A stretch of 64,000 bases of DNA from Toxoplasma gondii ME49. Its lineage: Eukaryota > Apicomplexa > Conoidasida > Eucoccidiorida > Sarcocystidae. The translations under genes and the position numbers were made by a program. Numbering within the stretch: position 1 is the first letter of the stretch; each line of letters begins with the position of its first letter. The stretch lies in NCBI RefSeq assembly GCF_000006565.2, contig NC_031467.1:620001-684000 (forward strand). Direction: 5' to 3'. This document shows, one piece after another, positions 53,101 to 63,687 of the stretch. The notes beneath the pieces are model-generated. The model saw nothing but the letters and a program-made list of their open reading frames with translations. It was not told the origin of the DNA and searched no databases.

Positions 53101-54305
53101 GGGGAAGAGAAAAGAACGAAGAAAAAGAAGCAGGAAGGGAGACAGGGGAGTTCCTCACAGCCGGACATGACGACCTCTGTCGCTCACTTCATGAAGCGGT
53201 TAAGAAAGGAAGCGATGCAGGTCTCCATCTTTTGCTGGAAGCTTTTCTTGGTTACGTTTTAGGCGACACGAGTGGAGGGGAACAAAACATGCATGCGCTT
53301 TCGGAGTGCAGGAGATGTGGAGACGCGTCCGAAGAGAAGAAAAACGAAAGTATGGCCTTCTCGGCGGAAAATCTGGAAAACGCTGTCGGCCGCTGCTGGC
53401 TGGCGCGCCTCGTCTCCGGGTCGGTGCTCACCTCTCGAAGTCGTGGCGTAGAGGTTTCCAGGAAGAAGGCAAGAACCGACTCTGGCGAGTCTTCCTTTTC
53501 TGTTTCAAACTCTTCACTTTCTCCGTCTCCCCTGTCTTTTCTGAATGGAGGCGGAGACGCGAAGGAAAGCACACAAAAGGCACCCGAAGAAGGCGCTGGA
53601 TGCGTCCTCAGTCATTTCTTCGAGGCTTCGCACGCCCTCATGGACAGTGAGACAGAAACCTCATTCTTCTCGCGCATGCAGTTTTGGAAACAACTTCTGA
53701 TGGCTTTTGCTAGCGCGACTGCGGCACAGGCCGAGCCTGTCGAGTTTTCTCGTGAGAAAGTTCGATTGGCGGAGACAGGTGAGGCGGGGATCAGTGGGGA
53801 GAGAAACCAGACGACGGCGACTTCGCACTTGTCTGAGTCGATCCAGCAACTCGCGAGACACATGAGGCTGGCGATTGTCTTCCGAGACATGCTCGCGCGT
53901 TTCGCGTTGTGCAAAGGGTCGCTGCAGACTTCAGCGGAGACTTTCCGTGAAGCGCCAGCAACAGCCACCCTTCTTTCTCCGCAAGACGAGAAGATGATGG
54001 CTGAGAGGGCGGAGCGACGTTTCAGAGAAGAGCTGGAGCAGAGACGGCAGGGAGAGCATCCGAGGTTCGCGGAGGAGGCGAAGGACTTGGAAGCGACGTT
54101 GTTTCTCTCAGTCGCGCTCTTCGAGGTTTGGAGGCAGCAGCTGGAACAGGTTTTGGTGGAGGAGAGAGGGGCTCGGGAGAAACAGAACCGAGATCGAGAA
54201 CAGGAAGTCAAGTTGTGTGACAGGGACTCGGTTTTTCTCTCCTTGCTGACCGAAGTGCGGTCGGCTGTCCTGCGTCTCGTGGCAGTTTTGCAGGAGAGAC
54301 GATAG
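47124..54305 (+). CDS. Giant intronless low-complexity protein, 2,393 residues
   Basis: I recognise no family. A single ORF runs 7.2 kb with a stop in every other frame, so it is real coding DNA. By position: residues 1-390, Ser/Arg/Gly-rich and disordered; residues about 395-420, RGRSRGRGRGRKPTGG, which resembles an AT-hook or RGG patch; residues about 740-790, Ser/Pro tracts; residues about 820-945, a strong coiled coil (EKYKTLEAALEEKISL, LEEERERRREEEAEL); residues about 970-1210, very Glu-rich; then alternating ordered segments and disordered linkers. Leu-rich helical stretches near residues 1380-1420, 1890-1970 and the C-terminus could be conserved domains. Neither a membrane helix nor a signal peptide is seen. 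An RGR patch, a coiled coil and acidic regions fit a nuclear or scaffold protein, but that is inference. Confidence 0.75.
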   Translation: MAPPSCVSGRSSTAASTPHRVPSSPVPPGCASWDYSCMCPPAVQPPEGPRASVGAAHAELLFSLQADDARENRLNGCEAPSLAGGDGWRGPGEEGLRARQPHASSASPRGESLSAEGRRKADVDWEKMLLFLSRVTPEKKKSSQVSRTAGAQVDETKRGGLARGKKLRAGAAGADVEGRLPTGTLQVGTDRLSMRCPDASRKQRTPGPRLSRGRGDTAEAVSRQGNVVQEKEAAFAKASGQSQTRGDRSGPHTRYGGPSVEGSASAPVPCTSSLSPSSASTVSRSAVPGLQVGRPVSARSEQSGAASAFAPHSSGSWETEAAFLLSSSVSQSRQSQERGETWWREGENPPSSLPASSGPDEWVQTQGAFLENGEANAVEAARGGIQGSQSGVHTPVRGRSRGRGRGRKPTGGGRGAKSKKIESVDQERKPEGRRGRRTAPQSALLRNDKWPDPGDGEASGVRTPRGVLPPAGTGLLAAGEGDSLTAFSVQGEMEGEGAGCQDYDERLADLIFAPEGGETEAKRDKSEGEKGDGDAAGDLLDDRVWFSETDGDGPKGDDHGEGQRHQNTQQSQDLDVDEALSLLFPDEVQESSATSPTPPGGEQSQASPGLPAVCTGIFKENDDSFSPGLVNQTFEVSAFAPARVVSSGESASVSSFPAPQEATGVLPIAGAEEAIADGQGSEDHLSSSPRAASGSVTTDVFSSTLEPAFPLASDVSATPFASHSPSLLLSEPSSFSSLPPPPAPCPSLTVVSSPTSCTSSSVSPSSSLPPSSPPSSSPPASSASSLASAFSQSASPPSSLSARCESCDSLRRELLAVRLRGFREWSEKYKTLEAALEEKISLIHQLERRSEEMAASLETEKALRAEERSSRKRSEETAASLRACLRRLEEERERRREEEAELHQLLVCTQEELRRERDTVSRLERLARLDAQQIQDLSSRLGLRPATSSRDANRTYTQREDASEEDEGEGSGGNEALGAVDAQREEELEKGQMPWGANVSPRTSSARSLDDDLFGEESPEKESELMQEGANEVEGETREQLASAVSGLQDEPNVFCSENMEAEREETLQQAEKEGGEAEVLEKQPKTAEETKERGEAAPERAEEEVRGREGETETLQAEQEGKERTGEDEAERGEEKEEGEEKEARDAPREETSLAMDDVSPREEEERRENAELHPTSRSDAEETGEGVCAEGDADDGGCAETAGKATVEGRDIGYLQLADCMQNATADSTSRCSTAASDSSVLHEANFVITPDTTPPLSSAPSPLPSSPLPSSPLPPSPSSCFSSQRLLEALRRLQSRRVSLSLHRVQGRCFVRRKRGSFFLSSSSGGKVDSATAMHFLEERGKAIVFSLFSAFLGEESRAEIRTDEALRRHLPGKEGLSEPVCLFGSRGETGNEVDSGACVQAMQARKHAEILAHFSRLLKPSSHLSSPVHFLAALYAQAFKALLSRFEDAVSPSPPVFVPSPSQSTFSPPPSLSRGASPSLLRSLQSLVAFLGATSRIFLESGCRGSTGEKSSTEEARRDFLLKKRMRESSLDPQQARKQRRVSRVRGLRPTCDAFEDYSRTNAPSVSSQALWLPTAGSSPHSPFVGPSGWEQRPSSSLSLSGLPSFAQGLSTFSSSSPWQDELLKTHLRLERERGGWGDSGEPHALTKPSKGGAKQRDRRANCSQRDARRGRGSFSATAKRREAEGERLRPSLLSQKSAKKRQGDEECGEQRSHKTFSLSECVTLSEFLTLGRSRRFSHASRLHALSFRTKSHSPNAGEDEGAGDKEAGSMTVENEETETAFFAFCWGFCEGDAAAASVSTATEDREGDVREQQTNSPDGEGGSLRPAASLQLLTLWRRLSCLSFGTQESREQAEEGGGTGVTGADSCGSMFRGETSSPPSSSEFEAKHRERSQTSSFRHSVCRALGLLVGLNQPKALRACASLGVYGVHVASSLALLRKAVGGLQSFSASCSPTLLQLLREAAELLASSFGESRKPPPVAEAGGQQVGGREKNEEKEAGRETGEFLTAGHDDLCRSLHEAVKKGSDAGLHLLLEAFLGYVLGDTSGGEQNMHALSECRRCGDASEEKKNESMAFSAENLENAVGRCWLARLVSGSVLTSRSRGVEVSRKKARTDSGESSFSVSNSSLSPSPLSFLNGGGDAKESTQKAPEEGAGCVLSHFFEASHALMDSETETSFFSRMQFWKQLLMAFASATAAQAEPVEFSREKVRLAETGEAGISGERNQTTATSHLSESIQQLARHMRLAIVFRDMLARFALCKGSLQTSAETFREAPATATLLSPQDEKMMAERAERRFREELEQRRQGEHPRFAEEAKDLEATLFLSVALFEVWRQQLEQVLVEERGAREKQNRDREQEVKLCDRDSVFLSLLTEVRSAVLRLVAVLQERR
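48294..48307. other. GGTGTACATACACC motif, copy 2
   Basis: The same 14-bp motif as at 44141 in the opposite orientation. It lies in frame in the giant ORF and codes for Gly-Val-His-Thr-Pro. Confidence 0.9.
48501..48514. other. GGTGTACGTACACC perfect palindrome, copy 3
   Basis: A fully self-complementary version, 207 bp after copy 2 and in the same reading frame (Gly-Val-Arg-Thr-Pro). Confidence 0.9.
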
Positions 54306-54767
54306 AGGATTGTATGAGACGCCTACTTCCTGCCGAGTCTCTGAGTCCTCAAAAAAGCAGCGTGGAACTCAAAGGTCTTCTGTGTGGTACGATTGAGAGT
54401 GGAGTATCAACAGAAGCAATGCGCTTTTCACGGCTTGGCGAAGTCGACAAGCAATGACCAAGGCCATACCCCAACTGTATGGGTTTGGCAAGCAGATCGA
54501 AAGAGACATGCGTCCGCGACACTGCCCTGGCTGGGGAGCTTGTGTGTGGCGTTTCGGTGGCGATTCGTTGCCTCTTCTGTTTGTATCGTGTTTTCGACAT
54601 GACGTTGTTTTGCTAAAGAAACAGAAAGTGACTCGAAGCCCATGCAGGAAATCCCTCCGTCTGCCAGGCTTCACGCGGTGTTGAAAGCGACACAGTCGGT
54701 CTCTATTCTGCTACAGTCCTTACCAATTTTGTGAATAAGGAAACAGTGACTGTGTGCATGCACACAT

Positions 54768-54801
54768 GCATATATATATATATATATACTTTTGTATACG
54801 C

Positions 54802-54838
<37 letters not shown>
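54768..54838. repeat. TA-rich microsatellite
   Basis: Two (TA)n blocks separated by CTTTTGTATACGCG, about 70 bp in all. Confidence 0.85.
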
Positions 54839-54840
<2 letters not shown>

Positions 54841-55130
54841 CATTCCTATGTACATACAGATACATGTGCCTCTGTACGGGGACGTCTGTATCGTACGTGT
54901 TTCTACACGAGGGAATCTGAGTTTTTGGATGCTTGTTCGCGAGCTTGTTTCGAATGCGCCGTCGGGGTTGCGAAAGTCCGACGGCAACCGCAAACACAGT
55001 GTGCATTTCCTGTGTCTAAAAGCGAAAGTGAAGTAGGGACACCAGGTTGTTGGCTTCTCCGCCGCAGTCCTGGTCCGGTTTTCAGTTTTTGAATCTGCGT
55101 GGAAAAAAGTAGAAAAAGGCACATCTTGCC

Positions 55131-55154
55131 CAGGTTCGGCCTCGCCCGAACCTG
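55131..55154. repeat. 9-bp inverted repeat
   Basis: CAGGTTCGG, a 6-nt loop (CCTCGC), then CCGAACCTG. A small GC-rich stem in intergenic DNA about 0.8 kb after the giant ORF. Chance is possible. Confidence 0.7.
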
Positions 55155-56125
55155 CATGCACGCGGAAGAAGTGATTCCTTTTTCAGGTTTTTATTCGGTC
55201 GGCTTCCGAAGAGAGAGCCGACACCAGGCGACTGCGTAGGCAGAGACTTAGGTGGTTTGTTTTGTGGCTTTCATCCCGCCACAAGAAGCGGAAATCTAAG
55301 TGAACCATTTCGGCATGCGAACGTGATCGTGCCTTCCTTTTTAATTTCTGTCAATCTCCGAAGTGAGGCGCAACGATGCATCTCGGCGCATGCGCCCAGC
55401 AGCCCTTTTTTGCCGGTGTCTCTTTGACAAAACACCAGTCACTACTCGAGCATATTCAGCCGTCGCTGGTGTGTATAGCGATTCCAAACACACTTCGTTA
55501 TCGGCTTTTCTCTATCTGGATGGAACAGACACACTTAGAAACGTCCGATTGCATCCTTCGGACCAAAGTAACTCGTCTCGAATGACAGACGCTCGCGCGT
55601 TTAGTAAGCATTGCATCAGAAGTAGATTATATATGCCCGTCAGAGTGTATGTAGGCACAGCATGGGATAAATGGGTCGGTGACTTGTTCATGCGAATGCG
55701 TGTCTTTCTCTTGTTACGGTGACACGCAGACGTTGAAACGGAAGAACAGGCAAAGAACCGAGAGTCGCTGCTGTACTTGCCGATACTATCAGAGGATAGT
55801 GGACTATAGATTGCTGGCGGCCCTCCGGAGTGCTCTAGGAACCCTACCCCTAAGTCCTCTCTTGAATCGAAGCCGTTAGGTTCGATCTACTGTATTTAGA
55901 AATTCTTTTTTCATAGAAAACACTACATCGTCATCTGCCACCTGGGAACTGCGTTGGAAGGGCAAGTGAAAAATTGCTTCGTTCACCGAATCCGCTCGTC
56001 TTCTAACCGGTCGTGCAGTGATGCCGCATGCGTTTGCAAAAAAATGACGGCTACAAAGTTCTCATGGAACATTAAGCATAGATGAAAGCAGAGACGGAAT
56101 GGGACATTGACACATTTGGAGAAGA

Positions 56126-56197
56126 TGCGTCAGCCGGGAGTCGAACCCGGGTCACCTGCTTGGAAGGCAGGTATCCTAACCGTTGGACTACTGACGC
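56126..56197 (-). tRNA. tRNA-Gly (anticodon TCC)
   Basis: On the minus strand the acceptor stem GCGTCAG/CTGACGC, the anticodon stem CCTGC/GCAGG with loop CTTCCAA (anticodon TCC, Gly), and a T arm CCGGG-TTCGACT-CCCGG all pair. The discriminator base is A. No intron is present. A T-run terminator is not obvious immediately downstream; the flank begins TCTTCTCC. Confidence 0.95.
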
Positions 56198-58191
56198 CTG
56201 AGTGAAGTGCGGATGACCGTCGCCCAATCATCAGCTCTAACCGTAGTTGAGAAAGCAGTGTGAAAAAACCACAGTATCGCCACTTAACACTAGAAAAGGG
56301 CTGCCCGCAAAGCTTCAGATAGAAGGGTATCGTATGGGCGTCAAATCCGAACTCTGAAAAGCTGGTCGAGACACTCGCAACTCCCGAGTGTGGAAGCAGT
56401 GAGATGACCGTAAGAAAGAAGAAGCAGCGCCTGTGCACAGTCACAGCGTTGTAACAACTTTAATTGGATTGGCACCGATATGACTAGTTCGCACCCTTCA
56501 TGAAAATAGATCTATGGGCTAGAACTTGGATCTGGTGAACGACGACCTTCAAAATCTAAACCTGTACTCCAACTCGCTGTGTACACTCCTCCATAGAATA
56601 AGCTTATAAATAATCCTGTCTCACACACGAGTACTCCCTGTACAATGTGGGACGAAAGGTTCCAGCTTCAACAGGGTGACCTGCGGCTTAGGGATCAGAT
56701 CTGTCAGGGTCGATCACGGAGCGTGAGCAATGCAGCTGATATGTAAACCACGGGATTGTCCATCGGGGAATGCTGGTGCTGCCAAGGACCTGTTGGGCAT
56801 GATTCCTTTAAGTATCAAATCAAAACAAGTGTTTCCAGAGCAGCCATGTTACTTTAGTGTCATAAAACGTGACTGCATTGAGTGGGATCCGGCATGACGT
56901 GGAAACTGTGAAATACCATGTCCACCGTGTCGGGAACATCGGTGTGCGACATGGTACCATAAACGTAAAAAGGATGGTATGACTGCGCATGGACCAGAAT
57001 GAACGACTGGTCGAGAAACCGTCTACACAGTTACACAGGGTTCGAGAAACTGAATTGTGGGATGTGGACATCTGATTCGTTCGTAGTGATTCTGTTTCAT
57101 AGCTACAAAGCTGTTCACTGCCTCCATAAGTCTCCGCATAGCAACAAAACTGTGTAGGCACCTAATCTTTAGCGTTTAGATATACCTCAGAAGAGTCTTG
57201 TGATTTTTCTTGCGTTCAAGATCTTGTTAGAGAAGTAGCAACAGGATGGAACTTCAGAATGTTGCCTGGTACGACAGCAACTAGTGACAAGGATATGATA
57301 CACAAAATCAATATAGTGTTAGTTCCCTGTGCTTGCGGGGTGTAACCGGAACAGGTGCGTCAGGTTCGAAAGACTCTTCTGCCGCTGTGACAGACAAAGC
57401 ATTCATGCGACTTTCGCACAATCTCAACTTTAACGGTGAGCCTCTTTCACTGAGGAGAGCCTGTAAAGCTGTTTTGCTTGTGCCACTTCAGCCGCAGAGA
57501 TGTGCAGAATTTCCGCAGCAACTTTGAGTTTTTTGCGTCGTCCCTCCCCCCCCCCCCACCGAAAAAAAAAGACAACCACCAACCAGCGTGATTCAGTCTG
57601 TGTGGTCCTTCGACCAGACCGCCTTGCGCAAGCATGAACTTCCCCGCCATAACCTCGACAGGAAGCTGTATGCAGGAAACGCGAAGTGAGGCGCCGACGA
57701 AGCCCAGTCTTTTTCGCAGTTCCCAAAGATGTGTGCCGGCACTCTCTGCATCTATGTTGATACTCGGTTAAACAATTCAGACAATAGGTTCCCGCCTTTT
57801 GCGTCTTGGCCGCGAACCCCCGCCGTATCCGAGCAGGCTGTGGAACGAGAAAGTTGACTGCGATGTGGCGAAGCGCTCGACATGCGGTTCTTAGTCGACA
57901 GGCAAGTCGGATTTCCTCCGGAAAACGCAAGTGTAACACGGCTGCCCCATGCGTTTGACCTGAACGCAAAATCGACGAGTGCGACGCAGATTTTGTGGGT
58001 GTTTTGTCCGTTGTGTGCCTCGTCACGCCTCTCGTTCAGGAGACCCGAAGTGACGAGTCGACGGTTGTGCGGACGAAGCGATGAAGTGCCAGTTCATACC
58101 AGTGTGTTGACGCCACGATTTTGCATAGAAACGCGTCGTAACTCGGCGTTCACTTCAATGACAAATGTCAGATCTCCGACATTCTTGTCTC
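56198..58191. other. Spacer and possible METTL1 3' region
   Basis: There is no confident gene. The C-terminal exon of the METTL1 gene should lie in the right half; a candidate acceptor (gcatacag, minus strand) near 57667 was seen, but its translation did not match the family. A C-run at 57549-57558 is notable. Confidence 0.4.
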
Positions 58192-58356
58192 CTACAAAAC
58201 CGCGACTGATAATCTCATGCTACAGTCAAACACGCGAACTTTTTCTGGTTCTCCATGAAAGCTATTCGGAAGCAAAGGCTTGATAACACTCGCCCAAGTA
58301 CATAATTTGCTGTCCCAGCAGTAGCGGCGAAGCTCGAAAAGAAGACCTTGCCGTAC

Positions 58357-61300
58357 CTTCATGCCTTCCTCGGTATCGCTTTCAATCGCTGCAATGCACG
58401 GGTCGTCTTTCAAATCTGCCAGGGGAACCTCCTCAAAAAGCGGGTGGAGCAGACACGACTTGCGCATCCACCGATGCAAATCCTCCACATCTGTCACTGT
58501 ACACACGGAAAAAACACAAACAAATAAACAAGCTCATTCACCGCCACGGTCGATATATATATATATATATATGTATATGTATATGAATAACGTTCACGCA
58601 CTGCACATGGAAACCGGTTCCGGAAGCTAGTGCCTAGACGCATAGTTGTATTCCTGCAAATATACATATACCTGCATACCTTCTACATATAAATATGCAC
58701 CTGCAGGTACATCCTCGTATGCCTTACTACATACGTACGTAACTACGTATTGCTCTGTCCCCCTCGGCGAAGGTGGCTACGAGCTATCCTGAAGCACAAC
58801 TGCGGAAACTGTGAGTCAGGCACACGCTTGTTCACATGCATATCTCTGGCCGCTGCTTGTCTCTAAACAATGGAAAAAGACATGTGAAAAGAAGGCGCGT
58901 GACGAACCCAGCGTGGACGTGTGTGCCCGTTACGCAAAGGCAATGGGGGGAAAGACGAGGCATACGTCTTCAAAAAAGCTTACCTGTGTAAAGAAGTCCG
59001 CCAGGACGAAGGACGTAGGCGTACAGAGAAAGGACGGGGGTGCTGGGAGAAGAGCGCATGCGTCATGCAGAAACACAGAAGAAACCGGGGAATCTCTGTA
59101 CCCTCGTTTCGCGCCCCCACAGTCTTGGAATGCACCTGGATCTACTTCTTATTTGTCAGCCTGTCTGCTCGATAAAAAAACGGCATGTTTCCGAAACCAC
59201 ATGCGTCCGCGTAGGCAACACCTGTGAGCGCGTTGGCAACGTACGGTGCGTGTAGAGTGACAACATCAGCTTAACACAGACACCGTCAAACGATCACAGC
59301 ATTAAATACCAGTCCATTTACACACACACACGGTTGTATACCTTCATACATGCTTACAGATATAGATACTTATATTGTGTTTACACATACAATCGTTCTT
59401 ATGTATCTGCCTCTCTCTGTATACAAGCGTGTGAGTCAAGCTGCAGACCGGCCCCTAAGCAAAACCTCATCTGCACATTCAGGCCTCCACGTACTTGATG
59501 ATACGCCGGCGCCAGTTGCTGCGTTTGAAATGGGGGTCGGGGAAGCAAAAGAACATCTTCGTAAGCTGAAAAAACAAAAAGGAGCACCCTTTGAAACGTT
59601 TTGACCTCGTCCGACAGAACATCCGCTAGGTGCATGCATGTGTAGCTCTGTCCAAGGCACTGCCGAGCTCGCTGGGTTCTCCCCCATGCCGCGGGCGATT
59701 CCGAACAACTCTCCACTTTCGTCGCGCGTCCTTGGCAGAAACGCCAACGAAGAAACTTATTCGGTGAACACGACAACATAACAAAAAGACTAAGATGCAC
59801 TACATTTCCACTCTTGCGCGTTTCATTATCATCCAGTCATTTGCCGGAGGTGTGAGGGAGTGTGTCTCGCCCGCAGAGTCAGTTTGTGAACTACAATCAA
59901 TCCTAGGGTCGCTTGAAGAGACATAGTGACAGCGAGAACCGTTTTAATGCTACATCAGGTACGTCGTATCCTCCGGGAAGCCAAGGCAACAAATCCAGCA
60001 GAGGCAAGCAAGGTCTGGAGTAACTGTAGCAGCGCGGACACCCGCACTGGCCCCACCCAGAGCCTGCGGCCGGCAGAGAAACACAGAGCGAGCATCTTTT
60101 ACCACCTTTGCATGCACCGGCGCGCCAAACGTCCCAAGGGAGTCTCGTGTTCATCCCTCCACAAAAACAAGTGGAGCAAGCGACGAAGCACCCCAGCGTC
60201 CCCCTCACGCTAAGACAACTTGCAAAACTCTCATTTGACGCCCAAAGCTGATGGTAAGATGCCATTGAAGGGCATCCAGTGTGAAGGTCTGACGCGGTGC
60301 CGCCTAGCCTTCTACATCGGTATGTGATCCATATCAGCTTCATCGCAGGACGGCAGTGGCTACTTTAAGTAGACATCGAAGTGAACCGGAACTGAAGCGT
60401 TTCAGTTGAATAACTGCACCTCCAGCGCTGCAACCGTCGAGACCAAAAGACGGAAAAGGGACATACCTGGCCTTTGCGAAAATAGTTGACGAGGAACTTC
60501 ATCACGTTCGTCCGAATGATCGAGACGTTGGCAAACTGCAGGCACAAACTCCGAGGCAGTGTGGCCGTGGCGACCATGAAAATGGAAAGCATGGCTCCCC
60601 TCACTGAAAAACGAAAGTCAGGAATCGAACTTGAGACGCATTGCCGAGCTAGCACAGACTGACCACTGGGACAGCCCCAAGAGCAAACGCAGGTGTCCAG
60701 CGGGTCGTAGGAATCCCTCGCTGGGAGCACCGAACTTCCAAAAAGGTGGAACAGAAACGGTTCAGACAGACATTGGTAGCGACGTGGAAGAAAACGCGCC
60801 AGCAGCGAGCTCCAGAGGCAAGTATCAGAATGGCGCAAAATGCGCGTGCAGTCGAGCGAATTGCGTGCGAAACAGACATGAATACGTATGTCTCTGTCTC
60901 GGTAGTATGTCGATGTCGCTTGAGACTCTCTTTCTGTGTCTGTCCTATGTTGCCAAAACGGTCCGATGGCAGGAGAAAATGGATCAAACCTTGAAACTTC
61001 CACATTTGAGCGCTTCTGGGTGGGGGGGGCATCCGAGATTGTTCCTTCGTTTTTCGGCTGAATCCGCGAACCGGTTCCCTGCGGTGTCCCCTGGCCCAGG
61101 AGGCCAGCAAAACCGACTTCACCATTGACACGCAGTCAGCCAAGATACCTCGGCTGTCTACCGCTCGCTCGGCCCAGTGCCTCTTCAGACTGTCAGACCT
61201 CACGGCGTCCGGGTAGGGAGCTCCTCACCTGCCCAGTCGACGCGTGCTCCTTACGGAGCGCCGCAATTCTCTCCCCGACATAATTCGTGACCTGCATGCG

Positions 61301-62422
61301 GTTTACATGCTCACAAATCATAACGCACTCACAGAGAGCCCCAAAAGAGAAGGAGAAGCGAGTGGCTCCCGAACCTGCCACCAACGTCTCGCAAAAAGTC
61401 GAACAAATCTGCGAATCCAAGGAGTTGGGGCCTCAGCTCGCAGACCAGCTGGCGGTTCGGCTGCTGGGCAACTCCCCCCCGTCGATCAACGATCTTCCTA
61501 AGGCGTTCCGAAGAAAAGGACGAGAAACTCAGAACGTCGGAGGCGCATCCTACCGCGACAAGGAGGTTGCAATGCAGCACAAGGCAGCGCAGTCAAGACA
61601 TTCTTCCCTTTCTCTCCGCCGTGAACCCTCCCCGAAGCGCGAACCGCCACGGGCGCGGTGGGGAGAGACCTAAGACGTTGAAGTGGCGCCACCGAAGAGA
61701 ATGGCCAAACACGGCGGAGAACGCATGCAACTACAGAGGGCAGACAGCCAGCGAAAGTTGAAAACGCAAAGGCGGTGGTACGCTTCACGGTCGCAGGAGG
61801 AACGACGAAGCAGCAAACGCGTTCAAATGCCTTTCTGTCCTCACCTTCTCTCGAATCTCCATGCCCATCATCAGAGTCGTCGGGAACTTGGGAGCGAGAG
61901 ACACTGCAGAGTCCGGACAACACACAGCTTCAGGAGAATGACGGACGCCGTCCATGCGTTTCGTCCGTATCACGCGGAAAAACGCGAACGTGGACACAGA
62001 AAATCTCCAATCTGTCGCCTGCGTGGAGCACTCCTCGAATCCTAGGAAGTGAGCAGCGAAAAACCAAACAGTGAGTCGGGCGTGAGCGCCCACCGACACC
62101 GTTGCCAGAAGAGGTCGAGAGACACCTAAATCCAGCGAAGGGCATTCGTTAAATGCACTGCAGAGATCGGTGGATATCTGCAGAGAGCTACAAAGATCAG
62201 AGATACAAACAGATGTATATCGATACACCGACATGCATCTGCAGTTGTTTTCTACTCTAACGAGGACGAACTGGAGTGTGATGGAGCTCTGACGCATGGA
62301 GAAACGGCGAAATGGTTCGCTGAGAACAAGATGGCAAAGAACCTCACCGAGCAATCCGCCGAAGCCACACCCCACGTCAAGAAACTCCACACGCGAGCCG
62401 ACTGTTCCGTTCAAGTGAGGCG
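58357..62422 (-). CDS. METTL1: tRNA (guanine46-N7)-methyltransferase, METTL1/Trm8 family
   Basis: The enzyme methylates G46 in the variable loop of tRNAs using SAM, usually with a WD40 partner (WDR4/Trm82). Seven core exons were resolved: 62422-62348, 61903-61845, 61291-61229, 60535-60467, 59565-59495, 59042-58984 and 58496-58357. All internal junctions are in phase. In order they encode the SAM motif RVEFLDVGCGFGGLLG; LMMGMEIREK; VTNYVGERIAALR; FANVSIIRTNVMKF and YFRKGQ; LTKMFFCFPDPHFKRSNWRRR; YAYVLRPGGLLYT; and VTDVEDLHRWM, HPLFEEVPL and EEGMK. The N-terminal exon with the family QRAHxNP motif and the last C-terminal exon were not found. Sequence at 63463-63360 (MSKILKRFIQKRDE, minus strand) might be upstream coding. 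Introns carry a tRNA-like element and TA repeats. Confidence 0.9.
58554..58585. repeat. Short (TA)n run in a METTL1 intron
   Basis: About 10 TA units and TATG variants between the METTL1 exons at 58496 and 58984. Confidence 0.85.
60617..60680 (-). other. tRNA-like element with A and B boxes in a METTL1 intron
   Basis: On the minus strand, TGTCCCAGTGG matches the Pol III A box (TRGCNNAGYGG) at all but one position. It is followed 32 nt later by GTTCGATTCC, a near-perfect B box with the T-arm pairing TCAAG/CCTGA (one mismatch), then a TTTTT run. The acceptor strands do not pair and no clean anticodon stem forms, so this is not a functional tRNA gene. It could be a relic or a chance internal promoter. 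Confidence 0.4.
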
Positions 62423-62526
62423 CTGGTGTAACCAGAGAAAAAAACAAAAGCCATCCACACAAAAACACAGCAACATGTCTCTCTGTATCTGAAATACAAA
62501 GATACGCATCTGCATATACACATATA

Positions 62527-62562
62527 CATATATATATATATATAAAATATATATATATATAT
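62527..62562. repeat. (TA)n microsatellite upstream of the first resolved METTL1 exon
   Basis: Two TA runs separated by AAAA, within a probable METTL1 5' intron. Confidence 0.85.
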
Positions 62563-63517
62563 GTTGGGATAGGTGGCATTGACGATACTCACTGGTAGAG
62601 AACGGGGAGCCGCCTAGAACATGTGAGGAGCAGAGACGAAACGACTTGGTTTTGTGGGTATGGGCGATACGCTGATGCATGCGGCGTGACGACAGGCCGC
62701 GCTTGTTAATGTCGCTCGGCGCATGCAGTAAAGAGACACATTTGATATTATAGCAAGCGCCGCAAGTGGATAGAAAGGGGACGTCGCCCTGAGCCGCTCA
62801 CGCCCGGAAGCGGTGATGTTGGGGGAGACCCGAGAAAGCTCTCCGATTTTTTCTATCTGCATGCACGGTATGTTGAATGCGAGATGTCCCGCACAAAAAA
62901 AGCGTTCCTCTGAAGCGCTCTCGCGTGAAGGCGGAAGCAAAAAGAACATGAGAAAGCGCGAAACTCCACACCCGACACAGGAAACAAAAGGGAACTCGTA
63001 CGGCACCGATCAAGGAGACAAAGAAGAGACACCGAAGAGAAGCGAGACACTATAGGGGACTCCAGAAGGAGGAAACGCGCGAGATGCAGCAGGGTGGGGG
63101 GAGAAAAGAGAGATACTACCATCGCGAGAATGCAAGCGCAGTGTGAAAAAGCCTTACGCTGGCGAGAAGGATACGAAACAGGGTACTGCTCCGCTGCACA
63201 TACCGCAAATAAAGGTTTGGACACAACACAAGCATGGAGAAGATGAAGACAAGAAAAAGATTGACCCTCTGCTCGTCTGATCCCTTCGACAGAAAAGCTC
63301 TTTTTTAGCAGAATATATGCAAGAAGAAGGTGGAGACAGACTGTGATCTACGCCTTCAGTCTTCTTCCTGTTGGCAACACCAACTGCGGAGCTGCCGACC
63401 AGGTTCTCGTCTCGCTTCTGGATAAAACGTTTCAAGATTTTGCTCATTCGTTCCTCCAAGCAACGAGTTGACTCTGTCAAACATAGCAACGAAAAAACTG
63501 TATACACGAGGCAATCC

Positions 63518-63518
63518 G

Positions 63519-63550
<32 letters not shown>

Positions 63551-63652
63551 TAAGTATATGCATACACATGTATAATGCACATATAAATGAATACATATAC
63601 ACACGTATATGCATAGAGTTACAAAATGTACATATATATATATATATATATA
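63518..63652. repeat. TA-rich microsatellite pair
   Basis: (TA)n at about 63518-63550 and again at 63632-63652, joined by looser TATACA-type sequence. Confidence 0.85.
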
Positions 63653-63687
63653 TGTAGCAATTAGCGTCCTCAGGAGGACTGAACTTC

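Larger units (their letters stand above)
54306..56125. other. Spacer downstream of the giant gene
   Basis: There is no supported gene here. It holds a (TA)n tract near 54768-54838 and a short hairpin at 55131-55154. The remaining ORFs are short and without motifs. Confidence 0.5.

Noticed and set aside
57430..58026. 198-residue minus-strand ORF as METTL1 C-terminal exon
   Set aside because: The sequence does not match the METTL1 C-terminal FRR region, and no acceptor gives the required phase after EEGMK.
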